DNA of 64,000 nucleotides from Toxoplasma gondii ME49 (Eukaryota; Apicomplexa; Conoidasida; Eucoccidiorida; Sarcocystidae). Shown piece by piece: positions 1 to 12,143 of the stretch. Numbering within the stretch: position 1 is the first letter of the stretch; the number at the start of each line of letters is the position of its first letter. The translations under genes and the position numbers were made by a program. Under the pieces are notes generated by a model, which had not been told where the DNA came from, ran no database searches, and saw only the letters and a list, made by a program, of their open reading frames with translations. The stretch is from positions 372,001-436,000 of the forward strand of contig NC_031479.1 in the NCBI RefSeq assembly GCF_000006565.2, written 5' to 3'.

Positions 1-2
1 AC

Positions 3-3000
3 GTCGGCGAGAAGAAGAAGACGGCAAGGGAGCGCCTCGAAGCTGCTGTTTCGCACGACGAGGCCGAGGTACAGGAGGCCGGTGAGGCGTCGAGGGACGA
101 GGAAGGTCGAGGACGCACGGGAGAGGCGACGCGCCAGAGTCCTTCCTTGTGGCCTTCAGACGCGTTGCCTGCGCGCGGAGACGTCAGAGAAGTATCTAGG
201 AACATGTTCGTTCTGTCAGTTCCGGAGCGCAGCGACGCTGCTCCCAGTCGTTCTTCTCCCTCTGCTCCTATGGTCCTCAACGCGTCTTCTGCTCTTGCCG
301 ACGCCTTCCCGGCGCATGCATGGAAGCCAGCCACCGAGGCGAAGCAGCGAGAGACGGTGACGCGCCTTGACGAGAGACTCAGCTCCGCACAGACGGCGGC
401 TGCTGTGCTGTCGCTCGCAGATGCACGTCTCGCTTTCTTGCGTCTCAGTGAAGTGGCGAAAGTTTTTGGCCGCGTGTGTCAAGTGACAAAGGTTCGCGGA
501 GAAGAACTGAAAGACGATCCAAGGTATGAGAGGCTCGTAACTGCCCTCGACCTTCGCCTGCAGGAGGAACTCCAGGCGGTGACTCAGCAGCTCGCTCTCG
601 AGGGTCGACGCATGCAGATGGAGGCCCAGAAGAGAGAACAAGGCAACGACGGCGCCTCAATGCTCGGCCAAGACCTGCGCCTGCGGAAGGAGACGGGTCG
701 AGAAACGGACGGACAGGCAAGAGGCTGGAGGCAAGAATCTAGCCGGGAGGCGCGGGAGGCTGGACGTCAAGGTGGAGGACAGAGCGAGGGCGGGAGAGAA
801 GGAGACAGAGTCGCGCAATTGCAATTCGAACTGCGTCCAGCGGACCTCGTGGCTCTAGCACAGGCGCTACGACGCTCCCACCTCGCCTTAGATCTCGACA
901 TGCTTCTGCGGAATGTGGAACTTATCGCGCTCCTCCAACTTCCTTCATTCTCGCTTCAACAACTATGCGAGTTCATCCGCGCTCTCGGCCACATGCGGAC
1001 CACAGGCCTGCGGCCGCTTTCTCGTCCTTTTCTGTCTCGCGCTGTGGCTCGCGTCGGCGACCTGCTCGCTGCTGCTCTGAACGCGCACGGGAAACCCTCT
1101 GGAGAACAGGCAGAGAGAACAGATGGACCTGCGGCCAGGAACTCGCCGCAGGGACGAACTGTGGACGAACGCGGAGACAGACAGCAAGCTGCCATGTCAC
1201 TTGCTGTGTGTCCACTGTTGAGAGAGACAGGATACCTCCAGGAGGGACATGGGAGAATCGGACGGGGCGATATAACGACCTCTCTGTTATCCGCAGTAAA
1301 CGACGTGGTCGAGACTCTTCCATTTCTCTCCACCTTTGAGGAAGAGTCGTTTCTCCCTGCTGAGCGTCGAACCGCTCCTGTCTTCACCAAGTTCTTCCGG
1401 CGGACTCTTGGCCGCGCGTGGGCCGAGATGGCGGCTGTCAAGAACCCCCAACTTCTGGGAGACTGTGACCTTGTCGGGACCCACAGTCTGCATCGCCACA
1501 GGCTCGGCTCGAGCCTGTCACCGTCACTCGAGGACCTGAGGCTGCTCCGTCGAGGTGCGAGGGGCGCCCGTGAAGGACGAGACGCGCTCGAGGGTGCAGG
1601 AGACAAACAGGAGGCGGGAGAAGCGATTGGAGAGACGCGCAACGACGAGAGGGAAGCGAGCAAACGTCTTCAGAGAATCAACGAGCTGAGATGTGTGGCC
1701 AAGACCGTCAGGGGCGTCTTGAAAGCAAGCGACGTGGACGACCAGACCGTCATCTCGGCTCTGACTCGGTCAGCTGTGTCCCTCGTGAGTGATCACTGGA
1801 GAGACGAAAGTCGGGAAGGCGAAGCTGAAGCTCAGTGGGAGGAGGATTCGCTCCTCGCTCGTGAACTAGCAAGAGCGCGAGCACTTCTCGAAGTTTTGTC
1901 TGCCCTTTCGGAGGTGAGCGCATGAAGCGACGAATGGCAAGTCTGGCATTCTCCAGACTCGTGACGGCGGGCGAGTCGCTTCCACTCCGTGCTGAACCAC
2001 TGTGGCTGGCGGTCTCGCTGTGGGAGACAACATCCCGCTGGCTCCTTTGGGTTCCGCAGAGACCTGTCCAATGAAACAGTTGGCGTACTCAGCAGCATTC
2101 ATGCGGCGCGTGCTCTGTGTCGCTCTTCACCTCGAGGGTGCCGTTTTCTCGTCCTCTCGCTCCGTTTGCGGGAGCCCCCCTAGAAGCAGACGCATGTGCA
2201 GGCGGCAGCTGCGGAGGTGCGAGGCAGTGCGTGAGGCGTTCTTCTCGCGTAAAGCACCCTGTGCGTTCCAGATCCCGACCTCGGAACCTTGGAGAGGCCT
2301 GCACATCGCATCACTAGAGTCGAGGAGTGGAGTGTCGCGGGTTTCCTAACGTTGAATCGGACTTGCGAGGGACAGGTATAACTCGGAGGACTGAGTATTC
2401 GCGGGTACATGTCACTCAACATTAAGAGTTTGGTTTGTCTATGAGATCGGTTTGGAACAGGGAGAGTTCCCTCGACAGAGTCGAAAATGAGTTCCCGTCT
2501 GATGCCGGCGTCGTCTCGCAGTCCTTCCGTCCGTACGACTTTCAATTGTTTCTTGTTCGCCTTTCTGTCCCCTCCATGTAGGCAGGAGCGCTCAGTCAGG
2601 AACTTTGGTGGGCGGTGAGACGCGATCTACGCCGAGTCCTCCCCTACCTCTCTCTCTACCACCTCGACCTTGCTGGTCGTCTGCATTGCCAAAGTGCGAC
2701 TATCGGCCGTTTTTCCAGACGAGTGCACTCTGAAGACAAGAGGAACAAATGTGCGAACAAATGCTCGGAAGCAAGAGGGGAGGTGGACGACGCTAAAGCC
2801 GAGCAGCCGGAAGCAAGAGAGCGACAGCGGGGACAGAGGCGTGAAGAGCAAGATACGCGAGAAGAAACGCAGTTCCTGGAGGCTCTTCTTCGCGTGTTTC
2901 GTGCCCGGACTCGGAGCATGAATAATCGCGAACTGTCAACATTTGCCGACCGCCTCGTCGCCAGGCCCGCCTGGTTGGGAACAGCGAACTCCCCCAGTGC

Positions 3001-3025
3001 ACGAGATCTCGTTGCCAGTAGGTGA
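3..3025 (+). CDS. HPR/FASTK-like helical-repeat protein, 3' part (5' end outside window)
   Basis: The frame is open from base 3 with no stop, so the start lies left of the window. I model two exons, 3..1913 and 2582..3025. The first ends GAG|GTGAGC at a codon boundary; the second follows a TAG acceptor in the matching phase and ends at TGA. Leu/Ala-rich helical segments recur (around 410-470, 840-960 and 2870-2960, for example LRPADLVALAQALRRSHLAL and ELSTFADRLVARPAWL), separated by Arg/Glu/Gln-rich linkers around 640-800. This helix-turn-helix spacing resembles the heptatricopeptide-repeat (HPR) and FASTK-like families, which in apicomplexans act in mitochondrial or apicoplast RNA metabolism. 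No RAP domain is visible at the C-terminus. The family call is inference from pattern; the exon structure is better supported than the function. Confidence 0.5.
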
Positions 3026-3842
3026 AGAATCGGGAAGCAAGAGGAAACTGGCCTGCACACACTGTGAGGAATATCTCTGCAGAAATGTGAAGAGAAGCGC
3101 CTCTCTCAGCCGGCGTCTGGAAGTGTGACTGTCTGCTTTCCAATATGTAGAAATACTGGTATCCGTTTAAATCCCTTTATATATGTATATATATGCGTGT
3201 TTGTGTATAGGTATTGATTGAGGCGTACACACAGATCTAGAGATACGTGAACAAGGGTATGTATGTCGGACTCTAGTCCACTCTGCTATTTTACGAAGCG
3301 GTAGCCACGAAGAGTATATTCTTGCCAGTGGCTAATGAGACCCTCGACATCCGCATTGAGGACCGGGGAACAGTTTGAAGTATAGAGTTCGTGCAGTTTT
3401 TTAGTGGATTTCTATCCCCTCAGAGGCGGTTTCAGGGATATCCTTAGTCTCGTCTTCTGTCCCGTCTGTCGTTGCTACGGCTTGCCCGGCACGAACGCCC
3501 TCAACCTGAGCTGCTGCAGCCATGGGGGTTACGGGCCTCGATACTGCGTAAAGTGTGTGACAATAGAGAGAGCAAGAAACGCTGGTCTACCCTGACTGCT
3601 CCACACAACAGCAGCGATGATCTGTCTGGTTCGGCGAAATTCGCATCTCTTCTTCCTGTGTCAGAACCGTCGCTTTTCGTATTTCGAAGCGTCTCCGTCT
3701 GACAAAAACGGCAAGTATGTTTGCCGTGTAAAATCAAGAATAGTAGAGTAACCAGAGCGAAAGTGGTAGTCGCGCTAGATTTTGAGTGCTTTGAATTCAT
3801 TCTAAAAACAGTGGCCTCAGCCTTATGTGAGTTGGTAGGCAG

Positions 3843-6800
3843 ACCCAGAAAACGATGTGCCTGCAAAGAGACGGTCCTGCGTCTGTGCGTTCAGCGGTGT
3901 TTTCTGAGATTCGCGAGCGGTACATTGACGCTAAGGAGGAAACCCATGGCCGGCCAGGCCTCATGCTGAGGCCCCTGATGAATCTCGCTCTTCTCGCGGG
4001 GGGTTGGGGGGTCATCTCTCTGCAGGTATGCCTTCAGAAATTTGGTATATTTCCTATTGTTTTGCGATCGGTTTTCCTCGTTGCCGTGGACACCTCACCA
4101 TTTTTGTAGGTTAAACGTCAAGCGTTTTCGGTGTGAAGTTAAAGCCTCATGCAGCTTGCTTTTCCCTGTCGCTTTTGTTAGCCGAGTAAGTTGCACCGTT
4201 ATCGGTAACTCATCGACGTGGTGCTGACAAGCATACTGAAGAAAGACCATTTTGGGGTGGATTTACTTCTGACGCCGGAGCTGTTCGGCTCTCGGACTGC
4301 CGGCACACGAGAGGAACCGGGCGGAGATAGAGTGGCTTTTTAGCGCTGGAGGCGCCCTGAGTCTCCCATCTGCAGACAACCCCTCAGCTTTCGTGCAGGT
4401 CCTGGTCCATCTCTTAAAAAACGCCCGCAAGCAGTTGTGCGCAAGCGTGGCTCCCGTCGCTCTTGCCTGCCGCCTGTAACTCTTCTGAGGCACGTTCCAT
4501 CTCCTCATTGACTGACGACGGGTGGATGTCTATGTGGAGGAAACGAGTCAATAGCTCTTCGGTGCTTCCGGAGTTTTTCCGGCCTTCGGTAAGAGCTTTT
4601 GGAAACAAATGCTGTGCTTCTGTGGAGAGGGTCGTTGGTTTGAGCGCTGTAGGCGCTCTCGGCGAGTCCGGGTCGCTGGCTTCTGCCGGTTAATCGCCTG
4701 GCACCTTGCCGATCGTGCATTTCGACTTCGCGGGTTTGTGTCCCGTTTTCAGGTTATGTTCGACTTTCTTTGCCACAGTCTTCAGAGCCACCGCGCTGAC
4801 CTTGAAACTGCAGTGAGTGGAGAAAGGTGACATGCAAAGGTAGTTCCAGCGGCTCTCTGTGCGCCTTGTGGGTACGGCTTCCTCGACAGTGAATTCGAGC
4901 CACTCTTACTGCTTGTCCTTTCGTTTCCTTCGTTATTCTCGTTTGTCGTTGAGTCGCAGCCACGCTTCTGTCCCACCAAGTGCTGCGCTTGACAGGCCTG
5001 TCAACTTCTCGTGAACGTGCATATACCTGAGCATGCGACCAACATGCATGCAAGCAAATCCACACGCTTCTGATTCGCACTGCCGCATGTATGTGTCTTC
5101 TTTTCTCAGGATCTGCTTGTCCTCAGCGAAAGTCTCCATGACTTTGCAGTCCGCCCCGAACTCCTTCATGAGCCGGTCAGTCACCTGCAGACTTCGCTGG
5201 TGTTTTCTCGAAGAGCATGTTGAATGTTGGTTTCGCTTTTCTAGGAAAAGGATGAGGGTACAGTTTCCGTTTGGGGTCTGCGGAAGAGTCTGTGAAGACG
5301 TGCAGGTACAGCAGGACGTCACCATGTTTCGACGGAGGGTCTAGCTGGAAACAGAGGAACTCTTTCGTTCAGAGAAGCCACAATGTGTCACACTACCTCC
5401 CTCACGAGTTTACGCCCAAGGGTTGAACGATAGAGTTCCATGCATGTCGGTGCATGTTCGAAGAGAATCTGAAGAACGTGGTAATCTGAAGAGTGTTTTT
5501 GTTTTCATGCAAATAATCGCCAGGGACTCGAGACGCTTCTGTTCTTCATTTTGGACAAAGTGGAGGAAACCGTGGAAACTCTGAGAAAGTCCGCAGCGGA
5601 TTTGCCTGTAAGCTTTTTTTTCCGCGTCACATGAGACATTTGTTCATGCATTCTCCGCAGGTTGAATCCTTACTCGATATGCCTCTGTGTTTTGCAGACG
5701 GCACCCTGTTAGTGATTTAGATGTTCACAGAGGAGAGCTGATGGTTGGGCATGATTCTGCGCAGATAGCGGAACGCAGTCCGAGTGACAGATTTGTGTGC
5801 TGATTAAGAGACGACCGCCCACTGCATGCACGCTGTACATCATACGCAGAGTTCTCGATCCACCTAACCGTATACACATATTGCAATTGTCTTACGAATC
5901 TGCGCGTCTGCTGTGCACAAGGATGTCATCTTCATTTGTTTCCGCGCCCCCTATCGTCCAGTTCTGTAGGGCACATCTTCGATGTCAGGCACGCATTTCT
6001 TTGCACTGCTCCCTCTAGAACGGTCCCGTGTTCGAATTCAATCTCAGTTTTTTCCGTCTTGAGAGCATGTGAGAGGAAAAGAGCAGAAAACGGGGTGGGC
6101 CGTCCAGCTACGCGCAGCCTTGTCCTGTCTTGTTTGCCCATTTGGTACTAGGACGACCTCCACGCTGAACTACAGAACTTCAGCCTTGCGGTAATGATCC
6201 TTCTCCCAGCAACAACTCAGATGGACAAACAATTGTTGGCGTTGCGAATCGCCACATGGGGAAGGAGAGAACGACGTCGTTGCGCAAGACAAATATCTGG
6301 AATAATGAATGCACGTCTTTTCTTATCACAACAGTGCATGTGTCTACGGAAATATGCATACGTATACGCATATATCTGTGGGGGAATCCGGTTGTTTTGC
6401 CGGAGCGTTTCTAGTCGTAACAGACCTTAGAATGTTGCCCCGCAGCAGCACCGTTTGCTATTTTGGCATTCGTTAAAGACGCGTTTTGCAACGTCGTACG
6501 CTTACCGTCACCAATGCACGCAAATTCACCGTATTCTAGAAATAAAATCTGGTGTGAGGAAATCACGAAATTGTGTACATCTCCTTCTCCACGGCTGTTC
6601 CTATTTCTGTAGATTTAAGTTTGTGTGCCTTTTCAATTGGTACGTCTAAGCAGATGGAACTCTGTCGACAATTAACACAGAAACGTATACACACATAATT
6701 AGTTGTCCGTGAAGCGTTCACTGATGTAACATGAGAAGTAAATGTGGTCATTCATGTGTTTGCGTCTGCTTGAATGTGTCACAGTCGGAGCTTTTATGAA

Positions 6801-7254
6801 ACAGTTTCTTCACTTAGGATACCATCCGATGGTGACGCGCCAGAATTTATTGTCAGGATGATAAACTAACAAAGTGGAGCCGAGTTGGGTTGTGGAGAAG
6901 TGGGAGCGTTGGTTGTCTCGCTGCGGATCGCATCCGGAACTGTTGGCATCCTGTCCCCTCTATCCGAGATAACTCCAGCAGGAGTGTGGAGCACATCACG
7001 TCAGAGAAGTCACTGGAGATAATGCGGTGTGTTTTCGGTTTTCTCCATCGTGTTTGTTACAGGACTCCGTGAGGGGGAAAGTTCACATGATCTTGGGGGC
7101 CCTTACCCCCTTTTTGCGAGCTCTCGCCACCCTCGAGAAGGAGATCTCTGTGGCACTCGGAAGCGATGCGGCAGTCAAAAACGAGCGAAAGCTGGAAGCG
7201 AACTGTGAAGGACAGTCGTGCGCGTATTTCCTTCGCGAAATTGGCAACAATTGA
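3843..7254 (+). CDS. Unrecognised multi-exon protein, one exon frame-disrupted
   Basis: A chain of small exons with good splice sites, all beginning and ending at codon boundaries: about 3843..4025 (ATG at 3855), 4490..4588, 4753..4812, 5110..5175, 5524..5607, 6152..6190 and 7063..7254 (stop TGA). Their translations are amphipathic and helical, for example VMFDFLCHSLQSHRADLETA, DLLVLSESLHDFAVRPELL and the last exon, containing GALTPFLRALATLEKEISVA. This suggests an all-alpha protein of the tethering or scaffold sort, but I recognise no family. Between 4221 and 4490 the coding signal runs in frame 3 (KDHFGVDLLLTPELFGS), then frame 1 (AEIEWLFSAGGALSLPSADN), with no convincing intron between. 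That means a missed splice arrangement, sequence errors or a damaged gene. The 5' end is unresolved; an upstream non-ATG exon is possible. Confidence 0.45.
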
Positions 7255-8399
7255 GAGCTTTTCAAAAGAAATACGATGCTGCAGGGTGCAGTGCAACACT
7301 TCGCGTAGTTGTGGCGAAGGGTAGACAATTGGAAGGCGTGCGGAAGCGTGAAAGCAGTTCTGCAGCAATAAAGTTTAGTGAGTGTGGAGTGCGAATGGTA
7401 CAGTAATGAATTCGAAAACCCACGAGGAGTTTTAACGCAGTGGATCATTGTCCACTGACGTGGCTGCCAAAAGAGAAGGACAGCGACATACCTATGTGGT
7501 TGAAGGCCCAGAACAGGGTAGTTTGCTTTTCCGTCGTTCCCGAGAACTCTTGAAATACACCTAAGGAAAGGGAACTATTTCGCGGTGATACTGGACGCAC
7601 AGGCGAAAGGTCTACTGATACGGCACCGTGAATCCAATGCGCGGGCGCGCTCATCTCTCCGTGCGAGTAGCACCTAACGCTGTTACGGAGACACAGATCA
7701 AGTCATCTTTTTCTTGATCACTTCAATTGGCACAGCATTAAGTAAGAATAAACTACGGGATCAATATCGGAAACGTATGTTGGCTTAAATGTTCACCCGC
7801 ATCCTGCTGAAGATGCCCAGTACTCGATGCGTGTAACAGAAAAGTGAGCCAGTTGGATTGAGGAAACCCAGTCGTTTACTGTGTGATCTAATCTGATGCA
7901 GACTCAAAGCAGACCTTGTCCACGCTGTGTGAGGCCTCCGCTCTGCACGTGGGCTCCAAGTGCAGCGTGGTAGCAGGTTACTGTCTCCGCAAGAAACAGA
8001 CAGAGGCACTGTGGAACGGGCACTAGAGGCAATAGAGACTGCGCAAGATGGGCAGCGACGGGGTCTCCTTCTCTGTATTGTGTTGCCAGGGTACTTGTGC
8101 AAGTGAAATCTCCATTTCAGGTATCATGGTAGTTTGAAAAATCGGAGAAGGCCAACAGTTACCTTCCACTTTTGTTGTGTGTGACGTTCCAGGTATCGAC
8201 GGAGGGCGTCACGACCTCACTCCTCAGCCGTCAGTTGCCACGGACGGGCGCCGAGATAATGGAGAACAGGTCAGGTGGGTTTGCCAGAGTGTTCGTTTCT
8301 TTTGCAACACACTTCCGTCCCGCATCACCATGAAAGGTGGTCAACGCAGTAGAAGGGTCAAGAAAAAAGAGTTGGCTGGTGGCCGTTCAATGCGACACC

Positions 8400-8905
8400 A
8401 TGGTCAGGGTATTTTGTGTTGCGGCTGTTTTCGGCCTGTTCGGCGCAACTCGTGTGAGTGGAAGCGTCGACAACGGGGGTCTTGATGATCCGAACGCCTC
8501 ACGCATGGCTATCCAATACTGGCGTGCTTGCCACCGGGGGAGCGGGTCGCTGGTCGAAGACATTAATATTCCTTACGATATTGCGGATCCTCCTGAGCTA
8601 CCATTCCCTGGTGCCGAGCTTCAGTTTGCTTTAGTCGCTCAGCGCCACGGTACGCGACGATCGCAGTATTTGTGGTCGAAGTCGCCGTACAACAAAGATA
8701 CTGTGACTGGTCAGTTGTCGATTTAAGGCGCTTACAAGCACCATGTGTCAGGGATTGAAGTCCGTCGCTACTTTCAGATGTACATGCACCACAATTTCCT
8801 TGAGCGCGGGGTGAGTCGATGCCGCGACAATGTTCTTCGTGAGGTGTGTGGTTTGCGACCTTGAGCGCGAGTGACAGTCGTTTGGCCTCAAAAGAGAGAA
8901 CGCTA
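8400..8905 (+). pseudogene. Truncated copy of the MINPP-like histidine acid phosphatase
   Basis: This is a broken duplicate of the intact gene that starts at 10347. From its ATG at 8400 to about 8690 it differs from the intact copy at only about three bases, and it keeps the signal peptide and the catalytic RHGTR. Beyond 8690 similarity falls sharply. The codon CAA of the intact gene is TAA here (8724), and an extra base near 8860 (ttgcgacctt against ttcgacctt) shifts the frame; recognisable homology fades near 8905. The second half of the enzyme, with the HD motif, is missing. Read literally it could make a secreted peptide of about 108 residues, but no active phosphatase. The sequence just 5' of the ATG does not match that of the intact copy. 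Confidence 0.8.
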
Positions 8906-10346
8906 CGCCTTCGGGGTACACACACGGACACACAAACGATACTCTGCGGCGAGAATGTTACGGAAAGGTGAAGCGTAAATGGATTAGAAGCTTCAAAACT
9001 TAGCGAGAATTCTTGCTAGTGTACTAGGTTCTGTCTCCCGCCACGCTGCTGAGAAAGAAGAATGCTGGTCACACCTCCCATCAGGATTATCACCCACGAC
9101 AGAGTGCTCCGCTGCTCTCGATGTTTCCCAAAACAGTTTCACGGAACAGGTGAGATCGTAATTATTGCAGAGTGATTGTGTGTCATCCTTTTGTATGGCG
9201 TTTGACGCGTGCGTCTTTGTGAAGTCAGAAAAACAAAGCAGCAGGTTGCGGGTACTTCGTTGGTTTTCCGCTCTGTGAGTGTGAACACCGAACAGTTTTA
9301 CGATGACACTGGGGGGTCGAGTCGTGTTTCTCTGGGTGACTACAGTGGACACCGCACCGCAACAAGTGAGAACAAGCTACGCGGTAAACACCGAGAAGCG
9401 TATGGTGGTTCACCTGTTCAGTCACAGGCTGTTGAAGACTCCATCTACTCGGTGTATATAACGAAAAGATGAGCTAGTTGAATTGAGGACTCTGCTCCTG
9501 TACCGGCTACCTACCACCGGGAACGACGAATGTAAACTAAAAGTCGTCCTTCAGCACATTGTGTGAAGCTTCGTCAGGGTGTTGACTCCTGTGGCTCATT
9601 CGGATTCGGTTGTCATCATAGTGTGAAACGGATATAATACAAGACTAAGGCGCCGTGATTCGGGTACGGGAAACAGTGAAAACTACACACGGACAAGCTT
9701 GTGCAGGAAGATTGACAGGAAAGAAAGAGACGCCCGCCGCGTGTAGGTTGGGCGTTGCAGTGGAAACGCGGATGCACCGGCAGTCAGCAACCGAAACCCC
9801 ATAGTCTACTCCGGTAGTACCCCGTCCAGGCTACTGGTGGCGAACTGGTTTGGCGCATCTGGAGAGCTGTTACTACGCGTCTGCCTCGTGATGATCCCTA
9901 TCGTTTACAGACGTCGTCGAGACTGCGTTTCCCACACCTAGACGATGCTTCGGCGCCAGACGCAGTGTTGCTGGGCGACGTGTGTGGGCAGAATGTCTCC
10001 CCACGTGGTCGTAGGTGCGCGTATCACGGTGCGAGTTCGTGGGGTGTCTCTATGACGGTGGTTGTCAACCAGTTTTATAATTTTTGCGGTGCGTAGATTC
10101 CTGAAGTACGTTGAAGTCGTCCGCCTTTTTTAAAAACATTTTAACCGGCGTTTCTGGACTCCTTGTACTCAGTTCTCGCTAGTGAACTTTCGTTTCACTA
10201 AGTATCTATCGAGTCAGTGCAGTAGGGGTTTCCTTCAAGTAGATTGTGTTGTATTCCGGTAACATCTTTGCGTCTCGAGTGCATCGTCTTGAGAGCATCT
10301 CTAATTCAACACAGAAAATACCAGCGTGGTTATTTACAGCGGAACA
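8906..10346. other. Spacer between the phosphatase pseudogene and the intact gene
   Basis: No credible coding exon seen. A short stretch near 9466-9490 (gaaaagatgagctagttgaa) loosely resembles 7840-7865 upstream of the pseudogene, which hints that degenerate flanking sequence was duplicated too. The part next to 10347 presumably holds the promoter and 5' UTR of the intact gene. Confidence 0.3.
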
Positions 10347-12143
10347 ATGGTCAGGGTATTTTGTGTTGCGGCCGTTTTCGGCCTGTTCGGCGCAACTCGT
10401 GTGAGTGGAAGCGTCGACAACGGGGGTCTTGATGATCCGAACGCCTCACGCATGTCTACCCAATACTGGCGTGCTTGCCACCGGGGGAGCGGGTCGCTGG
10501 TCGAAGACATTAATATTCCTTACGATATTGCGGATCCTCCTGAGCTACCATTCCCTGGTGCCGAGCTTCAGTTTGCTTTAGTCGCTCAGCGCCACGGTAC
10601 GCGACGATCGCAGTATTTGTGGTCGAAGTCGCCGTATTACAAAGGTACTGCGCCTAGCCAATTGTCGGTTCAAGGTGCTTACGAGCTCCGTGTGTCAGGG
10701 ATTGAAGTCCGTCACTACCTTCAAAAGTACAAGAAACACAAGCTGCCTAAATTTGGGAGCAACAGGAGCCGCGACAATGTTCTTCGTGAGACGTGTGGTT
10801 TCGACCTTGAGCGTGAATGCAAAGCGTTCGGTCTCGAGAAACAGAAGTGCACGTCGTCTTCGTTGGTCAACAGCATACTCAACGAGTTTCCTGCTGATAC
10901 TATCTACATGCGCGCGGCGCCGCTGCCAAGGACGCAGTGGAGTGCCGTTTTTTTTCTCGAAGGATTCTTCGGTCTCCCGTGGCTTTGTGGTGCGACTGCG
11001 ACCGAGCTTATCAAGACCCCCACTAACAGAAACTACGAACGGCGTTGTCTGCTTCGCGAGGTTTGCGATGCAGACGCTGAAAAGATTCTGCGTCTGCGCG
11101 GAAAGCATCAGGAGACGTGTGCAGCAGTCGAGCTTCCGTGCATCCATGTGCCATTCACCCCTGATGATGGTTTGACAGTTGGTGCAATGTACAATGCTGT
11201 GGCGTACAACCAAGGAAATGATCATTTTGTTAAGGTTGAGGGACCTAGGGACTTCCAGCCGGAAGGCCAGCTGAAAGTTGCTGTAGGTATCGCCGAGGAA
11301 GTCTACGGAGCTGGTGCTTTCGATAACAGTGGAGGCATGTGGAATGCAGGGGAGATGTGGGTGTCCGAGGCCGGGTCTGGGGATCCCACGCCAATGGTAG
11401 ACGTGCTCAAATGGGTCGAAAAGAAGAAGCGGTACTGCAAGGAAAGTGGTGAGTGCGATCCGTTATCTGTTCCGACCTACAAATCGCTTGTCTCTGATTT
11501 GACAGAGGCGTTCCGACTTGGCTACAACCAGCTCTATGGATCAGGTGGATTCGCTAAGTTTGTTGCGTCTCCATATCTCCTGTTGTTCAACTCGTTGGCC
11601 CGAGGAGTAGCATTCGGTCGACAGGAGGATATGCGAGACCTGCGTCTGATGCTGGGGGTGATGAGCGATTTCGATTCAGTGGGTTTGAGCGACGAAGCCG
11701 TCCTTAAGGCATCTCTCCAAAGGATAAACTTGTTTGTTCTCTCACTTCACGACTTCGTGATTGTGTCCACCTTGAGTGCCCTCGGTATTTATAATGGTGA
11801 ACTGTCGCCATTCGCTTGCCGTTTTTTGCTGGAGTTGGTGAAGGCTCCAGGTGGTGATGCCAAAGATGTTGCTCCCAGTGGAAAAGTCTTCAATGTTGAA
11901 GATGGCCTGAATCCTGGTGGTAACGTTCAGTATCCAAGGAATGGATACCACGTGCGTGTCTTATATGGCAAACCAGGGAAGCAGATGGAGGCTCTAGTGT
12001 TACCGTGGTGCCAAAACAAAACAGTTTGTCCGCTCAATGATTTTTTGAACTTCACTTACGGTTTGTTGAAGTCGAAGAGCTTTCTGGATGTGACTGATGT
12101 TTATCGCACCAAGCTTCGCGAGGCTGCAAAGCGTCTTGTGTAG
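10347..12143 (+). CDS. Secreted histidine acid phosphatase, MINPP-like
   Basis: A single-exon gene of 598 residues. The start is taken at 10347 rather than 10326 because MVRVFCVAAVFGLFGATRVSG is a good signal peptide and homology with the pseudogene begins exactly there. RHGTR at residues 82-86 is the phosphohistidine loop of histidine phosphatase clade 2. The later LSLHDFVIVSTLSALGIY supplies the His-Asp of the second catalytic motif, followed by a SPFACR segment and a YHVRVLYG strand as in multiple inositol polyphosphate phosphatases. Many cysteines fit an oxidised secreted fold. Family members hydrolyse phosphomonoesters, often inositol polyphosphates; the substrate here is not shown by sequence. 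The RHGxRxP motif reads RHGTRRS, lacking the usual Pro. The protein probably acts in the secretory pathway or outside the cell. Confidence 0.85.
   Translation: MVRVFCVAAVFGLFGATRVSGSVDNGGLDDPNASRMSTQYWRACHRGSGSLVEDINIPYDIADPPELPFPGAELQFALVAQRHGTRRSQYLWSKSPYYKGTAPSQLSVQGAYELRVSGIEVRHYLQKYKKHKLPKFGSNRSRDNVLRETCGFDLERECKAFGLEKQKCTSSSLVNSILNEFPADTIYMRAAPLPRTQWSAVFFLEGFFGLPWLCGATATELIKTPTNRNYERRCLLREVCDADAEKILRLRGKHQETCAAVELPCIHVPFTPDDGLTVGAMYNAVAYNQGNDHFVKVEGPRDFQPEGQLKVAVGIAEEVYGAGAFDNSGGMWNAGEMWVSEAGSGDPTPMVDVLKWVEKKKRYCKESGECDPLSVPTYKSLVSDLTEAFRLGYNQLYGSGGFAKFVASPYLLLFNSLARGVAFGRQEDMRDLRLMLGVMSDFDSVGLSDEAVLKASLQRINLFVLSLHDFVIVSTLSALGIYNGELSPFACRFLLELVKAPGGDAKDVAPSGKVFNVEDGLNPGGNVQYPRNGYHVRVLYGKPGKQMEALVLPWCQNKTVCPLNDFLNFTYGLLKSKSFLDVTDVYRTKLREAAKRLV

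Noticed and set aside
956..1663. 235-codon minus-strand open frame
   Set aside because: It lies opposite the better-supported helical-repeat exon, reads as Ser/Arg-rich low complexity, and has no splice or start context.
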